Below are positions 1-7,867 of a stretch of 11,329 nucleotides of DNA, piece by piece. Numbering within the stretch: position 1 is the first letter of the stretch; each line of letters begins with the position of its first letter. This DNA comes from Capsulimonas sp. (GTDB taxonomy: Bacteria; Armatimonadota; Armatimonadia; Armatimonadales; Capsulimonadaceae). Made by a program: the position numbers and the translations under genes. The stretch lies in the NCBI GenBank assembly GCA_025963815.1, contig JAOQAA010000438.1, forward strand, positions 1 to 11,329. The letters run 5' to 3'. The notes under the pieces are model-generated. The model was not told the DNA's origin, did no database searches, and saw only the letters and a program-made list of their open reading frames with translations.

Positions 1-105
1 GTTGCTAACCTTGAAGAACTCGATACCCATCCCTTCCAGACCGAACGAAGAAAAGACAACCCGGCTTCCAGACGCTCCATTTTCCCGTGTGATCAGCCCT
101 AATGG
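1..105 (-). pseudogene. In-frame coding continuation of the secreted protein gene beyond TAG
   Basis: Directly after the TAG at 108-106 the same frame stays open for 35 codons to the window edge. It reads PLGLITRENGASG, then SRVVFSSFGLEGMGIEFF and KVSN. The hydrophobic strand followed by F-G-x-E resembles the closing strand of the preceding GATase-like domain, so the domain appears to span the stop. There is no ribosome binding site or start codon at its beginning; the only later ATG (30-28) would cut the motif. A run of this length without a stop is not rare by chance, so the case rests on the motif. The whole gene may thus be interrupted by a nonsense mutation, a sequencing error or a read-through stop. 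Confidence 0.5.
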
Positions 106-3100
106 CTAAGTCGCGTCAGGCGCAACCGGCGGGGTAAAGAGAATGTCTGGGTTGGAGTCCGCATTGGGTTTGATCGTATCGATGCTCGCCGATGCTTCAC
201 TGAATGAACCCCCATTTCCATAAGTAATTAGGGATGGCACATTCACCGCGATGTGCTGATCGAGGGAAGCCTCGGTGCGCGCGAAGTCTAGGAACCTGCC
301 ATTACCAGGATTGATATTCGAGTTGTTCAAGATCAACGGGAAATCTGACGGGTGCGTATTGTTGTCAAAGAAATAAATCCCGTTATCGTTGACGCTTGTT
401 ATTCTGGGAAACCCGACGTTTGTATTGAAGTGACCATCATACGAGGCGCGATGGCCCAATTTGGCCACATTGGCAACATTGGCGTGACTTGCTAAAATAT
501 CCGATTGGGCAATCGCCCCCAGATAGGTTGCGCCCAGGTACTTCGCGATGAAGCTAGGATTGGCGTCCGTCACAGGATTATTGATGGAGCCATGTTCCGT
601 CACCGCCGAAGCGACATTCTGTCCGGTGACAAAAATGCGCCCGCCCTTGTCCATGTATTCCGCGATCAGCGCCTGCGTTGCTTGATCGCGCAGAGTTCCA
701 GGACCGACGAGGAGATCGCCGGTATAAGGACTAAGCCAGACGACGCATTTCTCGGCAATCGCAAATCTCGCGGCTGGTTGACCAAGCTTGGTGACCGCTG
801 GCTGGAGCTGCGAGTTCGATGGCGCATACCCAAGAAGCGTGTCTCTGACCACGGGGCCGCGGCTGAGAATACGCCAAATGTCATAGGTCAATGTCGTTGG
901 ATCTTCGGACTGAACTCCCAGCGCATTTTCCACTGTTCCAAATCCAGTAATGTCCTCATTTTGTGGATCGTTTTGACCACGATATCCAAAATCGATGACC
1001 ATCGGCACGGGATCCTTTGTGGAAGTCGGATCTTTACCGCCTGTATTGATTTTACCAATCGCCGTCTCGTAAGCTGCATTCGGAAGGACATCGACATCCA
1101 CGTCCGTGAAATAAGACTCCGCGCCGTAAAACAACGGGGTTGCATTGGCGAAGCCGCCATTGCGGCCAAAGGCGGACGCGACGAACTTTTGGCCGAGCGC
1201 ATAATCGCTGACCACAAGGATCTTGTTGTTGCCGTTGAAACTCTGGGTCGTAAAGCCCCAGATGTTGTCGAAGATGCGCCAGTTACTGGCCTTATCGTAC
1301 GCGATGACATCCAGATAGTAGTCACTCGGAGACACCGGGGTCTTCCAAGTCACCGTATAAAGGACGCCTCCTAAATTATCCTGGGTCGCCGCTTTTGTCA
1401 GCTTAAGCCAGTTCTTCGATGGCGTGGGGGCGGAGCCCGGAAGAACATCGTCGACGCCCGGCAGGAAGGCGGGAGTGCTGTAATCCGCAGGCACGGTGTC
1501 TACGCCCGTGTAGAGCGGATTGAGAACTTGACATTCGTATTCCTGGCCACCCGGGATATAAGTCGCGGGGGAGGAGCCAGGCAAGCCAGGGTCGAACGGG
1601 TTAGCTCCGCCGCCACTGCGACCGATCGTGATGAAGTGGTCTCCATCGCGGCCGCCGAGCGCGCCGTGCCCGCTGTAGGTGACATTGTTGATCGTGAAGA
1701 AGTCGTTTCCGAACCCGCCGTTGTACAGAAATGTCGCAGCATTCACATTGTAAAGATCGGGGTGAGCGACGGCATAATTGAAGTCCGTCGTGAACAACTT
1801 ATGCTCAAGCTGCTGCGAATCCTGATACTTGCTGTCTGGATCCTTGATCTGCAGGTAGATATTATTGTCGTCCAAGCCGGCAAGCCGGTTGCTAAGACGA
1901 ACCGTAAAGGTCACTCTTTGGCCTGGATGCACAAAGCGGGTCGTGGTGGTTTGAGGGAATTCGCTTGTGTGAATAACTTCATCACCAGAATACTCAATCA
2001 GTGTCGGCGGATCCACCTTAGTGATTTCAGACACCAAAATACCGACATAGTTGGAACCGACATTTTCGGAGCCGTCTGGAATGGAGCGAACGACTTCCAG
2101 CGGAGCGCCGTCGACGCCGTTGTAAGTCACGGACCGGTTGCTCTGATATGCAATGCTGTAGTGCTTGCGCAGCGGAGACCACGTGGGATAGCGGTCATCA
2201 AAAATATTCTTGGGATCGCTGGTGTCCAGCTTAATCGCCGGCGACGCAGATTCCGTCGTCACTGCTCCCGTCGTCAGGTTCGTAACCAGCCGCATGTAAT
2301 AAACATCGTAGTGAGATGAAGCACCGGCGGGAACGGTAGGCGACAGGCGACCAAAAGCAATGTAACCAGCAAAATCGGAACTCGCGAAAGCCCACGAAGG
2401 CCCCTCATCCGTGGTTGTCGAATTGGTGACACGACCGCCGGTAGCGGTCAGATCCACATTACCGGTGGAGGGAACATTCCCATTGGTCGTCAGCAGAAAG
2501 AGACTGCGATGAGCCGCAATCGCACTGGAGGCAGATGGCGTGGTCTGCGTTACGGGATTGAAGGTAGTCCCTGTATTGACAAAGCCCGCGCTGTTGCTGG
2601 AAAACAGCAAGTAGTGCCCATCCGGAGACCAGGCGGGATCGCGATCGTCTTCCAGGCCAGCCGTCAATTTTCCGGGAGGATTGACTCCCGTGCCCTGACC
2701 TTGCAGATAGTATCCTAAGGTCGCCGTGTAGAGATAGTAGATGTGATAGTGATTCTTGTCGGAACCCGTCGTCGTCAAAGCGGAAAAGACAAGTCGATCC
2801 TGGGAGGCGGCCCAGGAGGGATGATTGACGTTGCTAAAGCCTGGATTAACGCCGGACTTCACGGTGACAGATTGGAGCGTCGAGACCTTCACAGCGCCGG
2901 CAGCGGGAGCAAACGTAACGATGTATAAGTCACGAACGCCACTTGCGGGATCACTCGCGTCGGAAGTAAAGGCCAGCAGGCTGCCTGAAGAGCTGAGAGC
3001 AGGCTCATACTCATTGCCGGAACCGGACGTCAACTGAGTGGGATTGGAACCGTCGGCGGAAGAAGTCCAGAGATGAAAGCGCCCAACAGGATCGGTTGCG

Positions 3101-3543
3101 ACAGTGCTCGGCCGATTAGAACTGAAGACAATATTCTGCTCATCCGACGACCATGTCGCATTGTCATTTTCGGATGTCAGTCCTGCCGCCACCGGAGTGA
3201 ACGCGGGGGGGGGAGCGGAAATGTCGAAAGTTTGAACAGGCTCGCTGATTGAGACGGTGCTCACTAACGCGGACTTCTGCGAATTCGCGGTGCGTCTCTT
3301 TCCTTGGGAAAGATAATCCTGCAAATTGTAAACATATCGGTGTCCGTTAGTAGGAAGCACCGACTTCAGCGTCTTGGGCATGACTTTGCCGGCCGACGCA
3401 ATACGATAGGCGAGCGCATTGCCCGTGTTGCCGCGAGCGGCGATGGATTGAGTGGTTCCCGCGAAGAGCGCGAAGCCCGCGAGAACGAGAAACAGGAAAA
3501 TGGATGCGATGGTTGCGATCCGCAGATGGCGCTGAGCGTTCAA
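106..3543 (-). CDS. Large secreted protein: TolB-like beta-propeller plus GATase-like domain
   Basis: I recognise domains but no named gene. The start is probably the TTG at 3543, because GGAGG (3557-3553) is 9 nt upstream; the TTG at 3552 abuts that site. Numbered from the 3552 TTG (1148 residues): hydrophobic segment at about 13-31 (signal peptide or membrane anchor); six PD40/TolB-type propeller repeats starting near 132, 184, 245, 306, 385 and 456 (ATWSSDEQNIVFSSN, PAWSPDGHYLLFSSN and similar); a beta-rich, possibly Ig-like region about 515-770; then a Rossmann-like region about 775-1140 with NKILVVSDYALG, YDIWRILSRG, and YMDKGGRIFVTGQN at 966-979, like the glutamine-amidotransferase-like domains of secreted bacterial proteins. 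No catalytic triad was identified. It is rich in Asn, Thr and Ser, lower in GC than its neighbours, and acts outside the cytoplasm. It ends at TAG, beyond which the frame continues (see 1-105). Confidence 0.8.
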   Translation of the reverse strand: MNAQRHLRIATIASIFLFLVLAGFALFAGTTQSIAARGNTGNALAYRIASAGKVMPKTLKSVLPTNGHRYVYNLQDYLSQGKRRTANSQKSALVSTVSISEPVQTFDISAPPPAFTPVAAGLTSENDNATWSSDEQNIVFSSNRPSTVATDPVGRFHLWTSSADGSNPTQLTSGSGNEYEPALSSSGSLLAFTSDASDPASGVRDLYIVTFAPAAGAVKVSTLQSVTVKSGVNPGFSNVNHPSWAASQDRLVFSALTTTGSDKNHYHIYYLYTATLGYYLQGQGTGVNPPGKLTAGLEDDRDPAWSPDGHYLLFSSNSAGFVNTGTTFNPVTQTTPSASSAIAAHRSLFLLTTNGNVPSTGNVDLTATGGRVTNSTTTDEGPSWAFASSDFAGYIAFGRLSPTVPAGASSHYDVYYMRLVTNLTTGAVTTESASPAIKLDTSDPKNIFDDRYPTWSPLRKHYSIAYQSNRSVTYNGVDGAPLEVVRSIPDGSENVGSNYVGILVSEITKVDPPTLIEYSGDEVIHTSEFPQTTTTRFVHPGQRVTFTVRLSNRLAGLDDNNIYLQIKDPDSKYQDSQQLEHKLFTTDFNYAVAHPDLYNVNAATFLYNGGFGNDFFTINNVTYSGHGALGGRDGDHFITIGRSGGGANPFDPGLPGSSPATYIPGGQEYECQVLNPLYTGVDTVPADYSTPAFLPGVDDVLPGSAPTPSKNWLKLTKAATQDNLGGVLYTVTWKTPVSPSDYYLDVIAYDKASNWRIFDNIWGFTTQSFNGNNKILVVSDYALGQKFVASAFGRNGGFANATPLFYGAESYFTDVDVDVLPNAAYETAIGKINTGGKDPTSTKDPVPMVIDFGYRGQNDPQNEDITGFGTVENALGVQSEDPTTLTYDIWRILSRGPVVRDTLLGYAPSNSQLQPAVTKLGQPAARFAIAEKCVVWLSPYTGDLLVGPGTLRDQATQALIAEYMDKGGRIFVTGQNVASAVTEHGSINNPVTDANPSFIAKYLGATYLGAIAQSDILASHANVANVAKLGHRASYDGHFNTNVGFPRITSVNDNGIYFFDNNTHPSDFPLILNNSNINPGNGRFLDFARTEASLDQHIAVNVPSLITYGNGGSFSEASASIDTIKPNADSNPDILFTPPVAPDAT

Positions 3544-3689
3544 AGAGTTCAACCTCCGTGGTTGCGTACATTAGCATGCATGGGAACGCTTGACAGTAAC
3601 GAGAGCGTATAACCAAGGAACTGATGCCGCAAACCGTTTCTCCAACAAAAATGACGACGTGGACTAGTCTGCAACTGGGGATATGTTTG

Positions 3690-3737
3690 GCGAAAGGCCG
3701 TCGCTAGAAATATTTCGAAGCTAGGATCGCCTTTCGC
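3690..3737 (-). other. 9-bp stem-loop in the leader of the secreted protein gene
   Basis: GCGAAAGGC and GCCTTTCGC (3737-3729 and 3698-3690 on the transcript strand) pair perfectly over 9 bp around a 30-nt loop, which itself contains the 10-base palindrome GAAATATTTC. It lies about 50 nt after the inferred transcription start and far from the ribosome binding site. I could not match it to a riboswitch class that I know. It may be a regulatory or stabilising RNA structure, or a protein-binding site. Confidence 0.35.
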
Positions 3738-3791
3738 TCGGTGTGATCTCTTAATTGGTGACTTTCAAAATCATACGAAACCGGCTTACGA

Positions 3792-3820
3792 ATTATAACA
3801 TAACAAAAATCTTTCCGCAA
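3792..3820 (-). promoter_or_regulatory. Sigma70-type promoter of the large secreted protein gene
   Basis: On the minus strand TTGCGG (3820-3815) is followed by exactly 17 nt and a perfect TATAAT (3797-3792). Just upstream the DNA is AT-rich (3824-3840, with TTAATAAAAATTA), like an UP element. This is the most convincing promoter in the window. Transcription would start near 3785, leaving about 240 nt of leader before the chosen start codon. The gap from 3544 to 3888 otherwise holds no gene that I can support. Confidence 0.6.
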
Positions 3821-3863
3821 GCGCTAATTTTTATTAATACTCGCACAACTGCCAGGACCAGCA

Positions 3864-3890
3864 GACCGCCTGCTTCTCTTATGAGCGGTC
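3864..3890 (-). other. Small stem-loop at the transporter stop codon
   Basis: GACCGC and GCGGTC (3885-3890 and 3864-3869) form a 6-bp stem with a 15-nt loop that overlaps the TGA of the transporter gene. No U-run follows on the minus strand, so it is at best a weak or factor-assisted transcript end. Confidence 0.25.
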
Positions 3891-5331
3891 ATCGTCCCCG
3901 CCCCTTCAATTGACTTTCCCGAATTGTGAGCAGCGAGAGAAGCATGCCGACCGTCACCAGCGACGCCGCCGCGACAAACGGCGCGATGTGCCCCGCGTGC
4001 TTATAAAGCAGCCCGCCGGTTGTCACCCCCAGCAATACTCCCACGCCCTGCGCCGTTGCGACCGCCCCGATCACCGTGCCCCGCTTGTCCGCGTCCGCCA
4101 GGGTCGTCAGCAGCGCATTCCAGGCCGGAAACGCCAGTACGAACCCCAGCCCCATCACGGCCGCCGAGCCGATAAAGCCAATCTCACGCGCGCTGTGCAT
4201 ATGGAAGGAGATCGGCATGCCCCACAATCCGACGGCGCATACCACGAAGCCAAGCCGGACGCACCGTGTTTTGCCCCAATGGTCCGAAAGATGGCCGATC
4301 GGAAGCGCCAGCGCGCCGATGATCAAGATCGGCCACAGCGCCAGCAGGCCGACCTCTTTCTCCGTCACTTTGAACTCTTCCATGGCGAAGATCTTCACCA
4401 GCGTCGCAATACAGCCGATCCCTGCGAAGGTGACGAAGGCGATCGCCAGGAACTGCGGCACTGAGCGCATCGCCTCCAGGAATCCCGCCCACGTGACATG
4501 CTCTTCCTCGTGATGCTCGATCTGAGCCGCCGCGCGGATCTGCGCCTTGCTGCGAAGCCCCGTCGCGCAGAGGATCGCCGCGATCGCGAACAGGACGCTG
4601 GCCAGATAAAACGAAGGGAAGTAGTGTTCGGGCTGCGCCGCCACCTGCGTCACCGCGTCCACGACCGGCGTATGATCGTGATGCCGCAGGTGGCCGAAGC
4701 CGTCCTTGATCGTATTTCCGACTGTGCGCATCGTCTGGGAGAGAGTGGCGTCTCCGGTGAAGATCGGCCCAAAGGCGTCATCGACCACGCCGCCGATCAA
4801 AAAGCTCAGCGCCAGCCCCACCATGTAAGTGACGTTCAGCAGGCCCATCGCCGCGCCGCGCTTGTTCTCAGGAACAGTGTCGCCAACATACGCGAAGAGC
4901 GACGGCCAGAGCGCGGCGCCCCCCAGTCCATCGAGCAGGCGAAGAAACCCGAAGCAAATCACCATCGCGACGGCGGTTGTCGCCGCGGGGTCGTAATGGA
5001 TCGACATCAGGATCAGCGGCGTGAAGACCGTCACCAGCGCGCCGGCCAGCATCAGAGGCTTGCGGCCAAAGCGATCCGCCAGAACACCCAGCGGCGATTT
5101 GAACAGCGCTTCGCTGATAAAGAACGGGATCATGATCAGGGTCAGCACATCCGTCCCAATCTTCAATCCGTTATGGAAGTAGACCGGCAGTGTGGAGTTA
5201 TTCAGGATCGCCGTGGCGAGCTCCGCGCAAAGCGCGATCAGGCATACGGGGAGAATCGTCAGAAACCAGCTCCGCGATTGAGGGGCGTAAGGCTTAAGAT
5301 CGTCAGACGGTGGCGTGGGTGCGGAGTTCAT
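3889..5331 (-). CDS. Major facilitator superfamily (MFS) transporter
   Basis: Inner-membrane secondary transporter of 480 residues with about 12 hydrophobic segments (roughly 23-45, 60-80, 92-112, 118-150, 158-182, 238-258, 291-312, 325-345, 357-377, 384-405, 418-440, 448-470). MFS motif A is at 82-91 (G-V-L-A-D86-R-F-G-R-K), with a degenerate copy in the second half at 346-356 (GHLSDHWGKTR). Two loops are unusual: a long one between segments 5 and 6 (about 183-238) with a histidine cluster at 214-220, and the central loop with IEHHEEEH at 271-278. The only in-frame start near the 5' end is the ATG at 5331; GGGAG lies 17 nt upstream, farther than ideal, so translation may depend on the upstream gene. 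A drug or sugar exporter are both possible; the neighbours favour a sugar-related substrate, by inference only. Confidence 0.9.
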   Translation of the reverse strand: MNSAPTPPSDDLKPYAPQSRSWFLTILPVCLIALCAELATAILNNSTLPVYFHNGLKIGTDVLTLIMIPFFISEALFKSPLGVLADRFGRKPLMLAGALVTVFTPLILMSIHYDPAATTAVAMVICFGFLRLLDGLGGAALWPSLFAYVGDTVPENKRGAAMGLLNVTYMVGLALSFLIGGVVDDAFGPIFTGDATLSQTMRTVGNTIKDGFGHLRHHDHTPVVDAVTQVAAQPEHYFPSFYLASVLFAIAAILCATGLRSKAQIRAAAQIEHHEEEHVTWAGFLEAMRSVPQFLAIAFVTFAGIGCIATLVKIFAMEEFKVTEKEVGLLALWPILIIGALALPIGHLSDHWGKTRCVRLGFVVCAVGLWGMPISFHMHSAREIGFIGSAAVMGLGFVLAFPAWNALLTTLADADKRGTVIGAVATAQGVGVLLGVTTGGLLYKHAGHIAPFVAAASLVTVGMLLSLLTIRESQLKGRGR

Positions 5332-5353
5332 GATGTATGCCGAGCGGTCTCCC

Positions 5354-6427
5354 TTAGGAGGACGCGAGGATTATTTCCCGTCCAGTTTCGGCTGACTGAT
5401 AAAGAGCGTCGAGAATCTGCGTGACCATCAATCCCTGCTCGCCGGTCGCCAGTACCGGCGTACCGTCGGCGATGGCCTGCACGAACGAGCGGATTTCCAT
5501 CTCGTGGGTCATCACGTCCGTCAAATACGCAAGCGTGGTGTCGGTCAGCGTCCCGCTTTCCTCGCGGAAGATCTTATTGCCCTTGGCGTTGTAAATGTCC
5601 AGCAGGCCGCCGCCTTCGGTTCCGAACAAATGAATGTTCATCTCGTTCTGCTCCAAATTCGCGGCGAACGACGACTCCAGTGTCAGCGTAGCGCCGTTTT
5701 CAAAGCGCACGAAGCCGACCGCGAAGTCCTCGACACTAAATGTTGCGGGGTCCCACTGTCCCATCAAGCCCAGAATATCGCTGCGATGGCCGAACTTGGC
5801 GTAGGTCGCGCCCGAGACAGAAACAGGCTTCGGGTGGCCCATGAACCAGAGCGCGAGATCGAGCATATGGACGCCGATATCGATCAGCGGCCCCCCACCC
5901 TGCTTGTCTTTTTGTGTGAAGACGCCCCAGCTTGGAATCCCCCGCCGGCGCAGCGCATGGACACGCGTATAGTAGATGTCGCCGAGCTTGCCGTCCTCGA
6001 TAAACCGATGAATTCCCTGCTGCGCGGCCCCGAATCTTAAATTCAGGCCGACTTGCAGCTGCTTGCCGGCGGCTTTGGCGGCCGCCACCATCTCTGCGCC
6101 TTCGGCGGCGTTGATGGCGATCGGCTTTTCCACCAGGACATGCTTGCCGGCGGTGAAGGCGTCCACCACCGGCTGCTTGTGCAGATAGTTAGGCGTGCAG
6201 ACATCGACGGCGTCGATCTCCGGCATGCGCAGCATCTCGTTCCAGTCCGTGAAGGCGTGCGGAACGCCGAACTCGGCGGCGGCGGCCCGCGCCGTTTCCT
6301 CATCGACATCGCACACGGCGACGATCTTGACCTTGCCTTCGGCCTGAAGCTTCTGATACGCCGGCAAGTGCTGTCGCTGCGCAGCCCTGCCCACGCCGAT
6401 CATCGCGATCCCGACGGGGTTGCTCAT
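5354..6427 (-). CDS. Gfo/Idh/MocA-family NAD(P)-dependent oxidoreductase
   Basis: Cytosolic dehydrogenase of a family that oxidises or reduces sugars, inositols and related polyols. In its 357 residues the N-terminal Rossmann domain (about 5-125) has the dinucleotide loop G11-V-G13-R-A-A with acidic D40 ending the second strand (AVCDVD), CTPNYLH at 77-83, and the family hallmark E100-K101-P102. The C-terminal substrate domain (about 130-355) contains GGGPLIDIGVHMLD at 177-190, where D183 and H187 are in the usual catalytic positions. The ATG overlaps the upstream glycosyltransferase stop as ATGA, which suggests translational coupling and a linked task, for example supplying or modifying a sugar. 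The transporter follows after 22 nt. Family assignment is firm; no specific substrate can be read from the sequence. Confidence 0.93.
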   Translation of the reverse strand: MSNPVGIAMIGVGRAAQRQHLPAYQKLQAEGKVKIVAVCDVDEETARAAAAEFGVPHAFTDWNEMLRMPEIDAVDVCTPNYLHKQPVVDAFTAGKHVLVEKPIAINAAEGAEMVAAAKAAGKQLQVGLNLRFGAAQQGIHRFIEDGKLGDIYYTRVHALRRRGIPSWGVFTQKDKQGGGPLIDIGVHMLDLALWFMGHPKPVSVSGATYAKFGHRSDILGLMGQWDPATFSVEDFAVGFVRFENGATLTLESSFAANLEQNEMNIHLFGTEGGGLLDIYNAKGNKIFREESGTLTDTTLAYLTDVMTHEMEIRSFVQAIADGTPVLATGEQGLMVTQILDALYQSAETGREIILASS

Positions 6428-7830
6428 TGCGCCGCCTCGGTGATGTGCGATTCTTGCGTCTCTTTGATCTGCGGCGCGTCCGCGCCGATCGTATGCGAAT
6501 CATCCGTGTCCAGCGCCAGCGCTTCGGCTTCCAGACCGACAGTCCCAGCAGCTCCCGAGACAGACGGCGTCAAATCCTTGCCGTCATTGCCAGGCCACCA
6601 GGGGCTGCCAAGGTACTCGCTCCACACGCGGTCATATGTCGCGGTCGTCTGGCGGGCGATATTGTCCCAGTTGAAGTCCGTTTGAAGGCGCTCCAGCGCC
6701 TTGGTGGCCAACCGCTTGGCCGTTTCCGGCTCATGGAGGAGCTTCAAGATGCCGTCGGCCAGAGAGTTCGGGTTGCCGGCGTAGGTCGTGACGCCCGTCA
6801 CATTGTTCAAGACAACCTCGGGCAGACCGCCTGCGTCGGACACGACCACGGGGACATTCGCCGCCATCGCTTCCAGCGCCACAATGCCGAAGGGCTCATA
6901 TAAACTCGGGAAGCAGGCGATATCGATGATCTGATAGATCTTCATCAGGTCTGCATCTGGGACAAAGCCGGGGAAGTAGACGTGCCGCTCCATGCCCAAA
7001 TAAGACGCCAGGTTATACAAATGATCTTTGTTGCCGCCGCCGACGATCAGCAGCTTGGCGTCATGGTATCCCCAGCGGATCTTCGGCAGGGATTCGATCA
7101 GGACCTGAACGCCCTTTTCACGCACCATGCGGCCGACGAAGAAGATGATCTTCTCTTCCGGCGCAGCGAACTTGGCCCGGTAAGCGGCGCGCTCTTCCTC
7201 AGTGAAGTCCGGCAGCTGGAACTTGCCTGCTTCCACGCCATTGTAAATGACGTCCATCTTGTCCCACGGCGTCAGCAAAGCCTTCTCGCACTCGCGCTTC
7301 ATGAACTCGGTGCAGACGATCACGCGCCAGGACTCATGCTGCAATCGGGATTCGATGGAGTTGATGTACTCTTGCACCGGCCCATTGATCCCGCTGTTGC
7401 GGCCATATTCGGTGGCGTGGATGGTGGAGACGAACGGGAGGCGATGCTTGTACTTGAGATCGTTTCCAGAAAAGAACGCGAGCCAGTCGTGCGCATGAAT
7501 GACCAGCGGGTTGTCTTCCGGTGCGGGGAGCGTTTTGCCGTCGGCGTCCACTCCGAGCAGTTCCTGAACCAGCGCGTCGGCGCGCTCGAACATGGCGGCG
7601 TTCAGCAGATGCACCCAGTGGATAAAGTCATTCGAAGACCCTTTGGGCCCCACCCGGTAGAGATGGATTCCCTCCTCCACCGCCTCGGCGGCCGCTCCGG
7701 GATGCTCGCAGGTCACGACATGGACTTCCACGTCCTGCGCGTGCAGCGCCTGGGCCAGGTCATACAGGTGGCGGGAAATGCCTCCGACGATTTTGGGAGG
7801 ATATTCCCAGCTGAGCATGATAACGCGCAT
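6424..7830 (-). CDS. GT4-family glycosyltransferase, glycogen/starch-synthase-like
   Basis: Transfers a sugar from a nucleotide-sugar donor, probably in the cytoplasm, with retention of anomeric configuration as in the GT4 family. The 468-residue protein has the GT-B two-domain fold: an N-terminal acceptor domain opening MLSWEYPPKIVGG with the K-x-x-G-G loop (K13, G16, G17) and HAHDW at 112-116, and a C-terminal donor domain with GRMVREKG at 233-240 (R234 and K239, likely phosphate contacts), GGG at 264-266, and EPFGIVALE holding the E-x7-E pair E312/E320. After about 410 the fold ends and a tail rich in acidic residues, Ala, Thr and Ser runs to the end. AAGGAG stands 11 nt before the ATG. 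Its TGA overlaps the next gene's ATG. The opening resembles GT4 glycogen-synthase-type enzymes, but exopolysaccharide or glycolipid transferases share these motifs, so donor and acceptor are unknown. Confidence 0.88.
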   Translation of the reverse strand: MRVIMLSWEYPPKIVGGISRHLYDLAQALHAQDVEVHVVTCEHPGAAAEAVEEGIHLYRVGPKGSSNDFIHWVHLLNAAMFERADALVQELLGVDADGKTLPAPEDNPLVIHAHDWLAFFSGNDLKYKHRLPFVSTIHATEYGRNSGINGPVQEYINSIESRLQHESWRVIVCTEFMKRECEKALLTPWDKMDVIYNGVEAGKFQLPDFTEEERAAYRAKFAAPEEKIIFFVGRMVREKGVQVLIESLPKIRWGYHDAKLLIVGGGNKDHLYNLASYLGMERHVYFPGFVPDADLMKIYQIIDIACFPSLYEPFGIVALEAMAANVPVVVSDAGGLPEVVLNNVTGVTTYAGNPNSLADGILKLLHEPETAKRLATKALERLQTDFNWDNIARQTTATYDRVWSEYLGSPWWPGNDGKDLTPSVSGAAGTVGLEAEALALDTDDSHTIGADAPQIKETQESHITEAAQ

Positions 7831-7867
7831 TGTTCGCGGAGCTCCTTCGATCTTTTGGTGCGTTGGG

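Noticed and set aside
106..108. Pyrrolysine encoded by the TAG
   Set aside because: Nothing in the window suggests pyrrolysine genes, and the product is not a methylamine methyltransferase.
97..111. Virus-type readthrough signal after the TAG
   Set aside because: TAG-CCA-TTA is one base away from the UAG-CAR-YYA motif, but that motif acts on eukaryotic ribosomes and a near match is expected by chance.
505..2319. Long plus-strand open frames (505-1374, 1528-2319) opposite the secreted protein gene
   Set aside because: They are antisense to a gene with clear propeller repeats, have no recognisable domains, are rich in Arg, and lack a consistent ribosome binding site.
3553..3791. Known riboswitch (cyclic di-GMP, cobalamin and similar) in the long leader
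   Set aside because: The conserved cores of these classes as I know them are absent; only a simple stem is visible.
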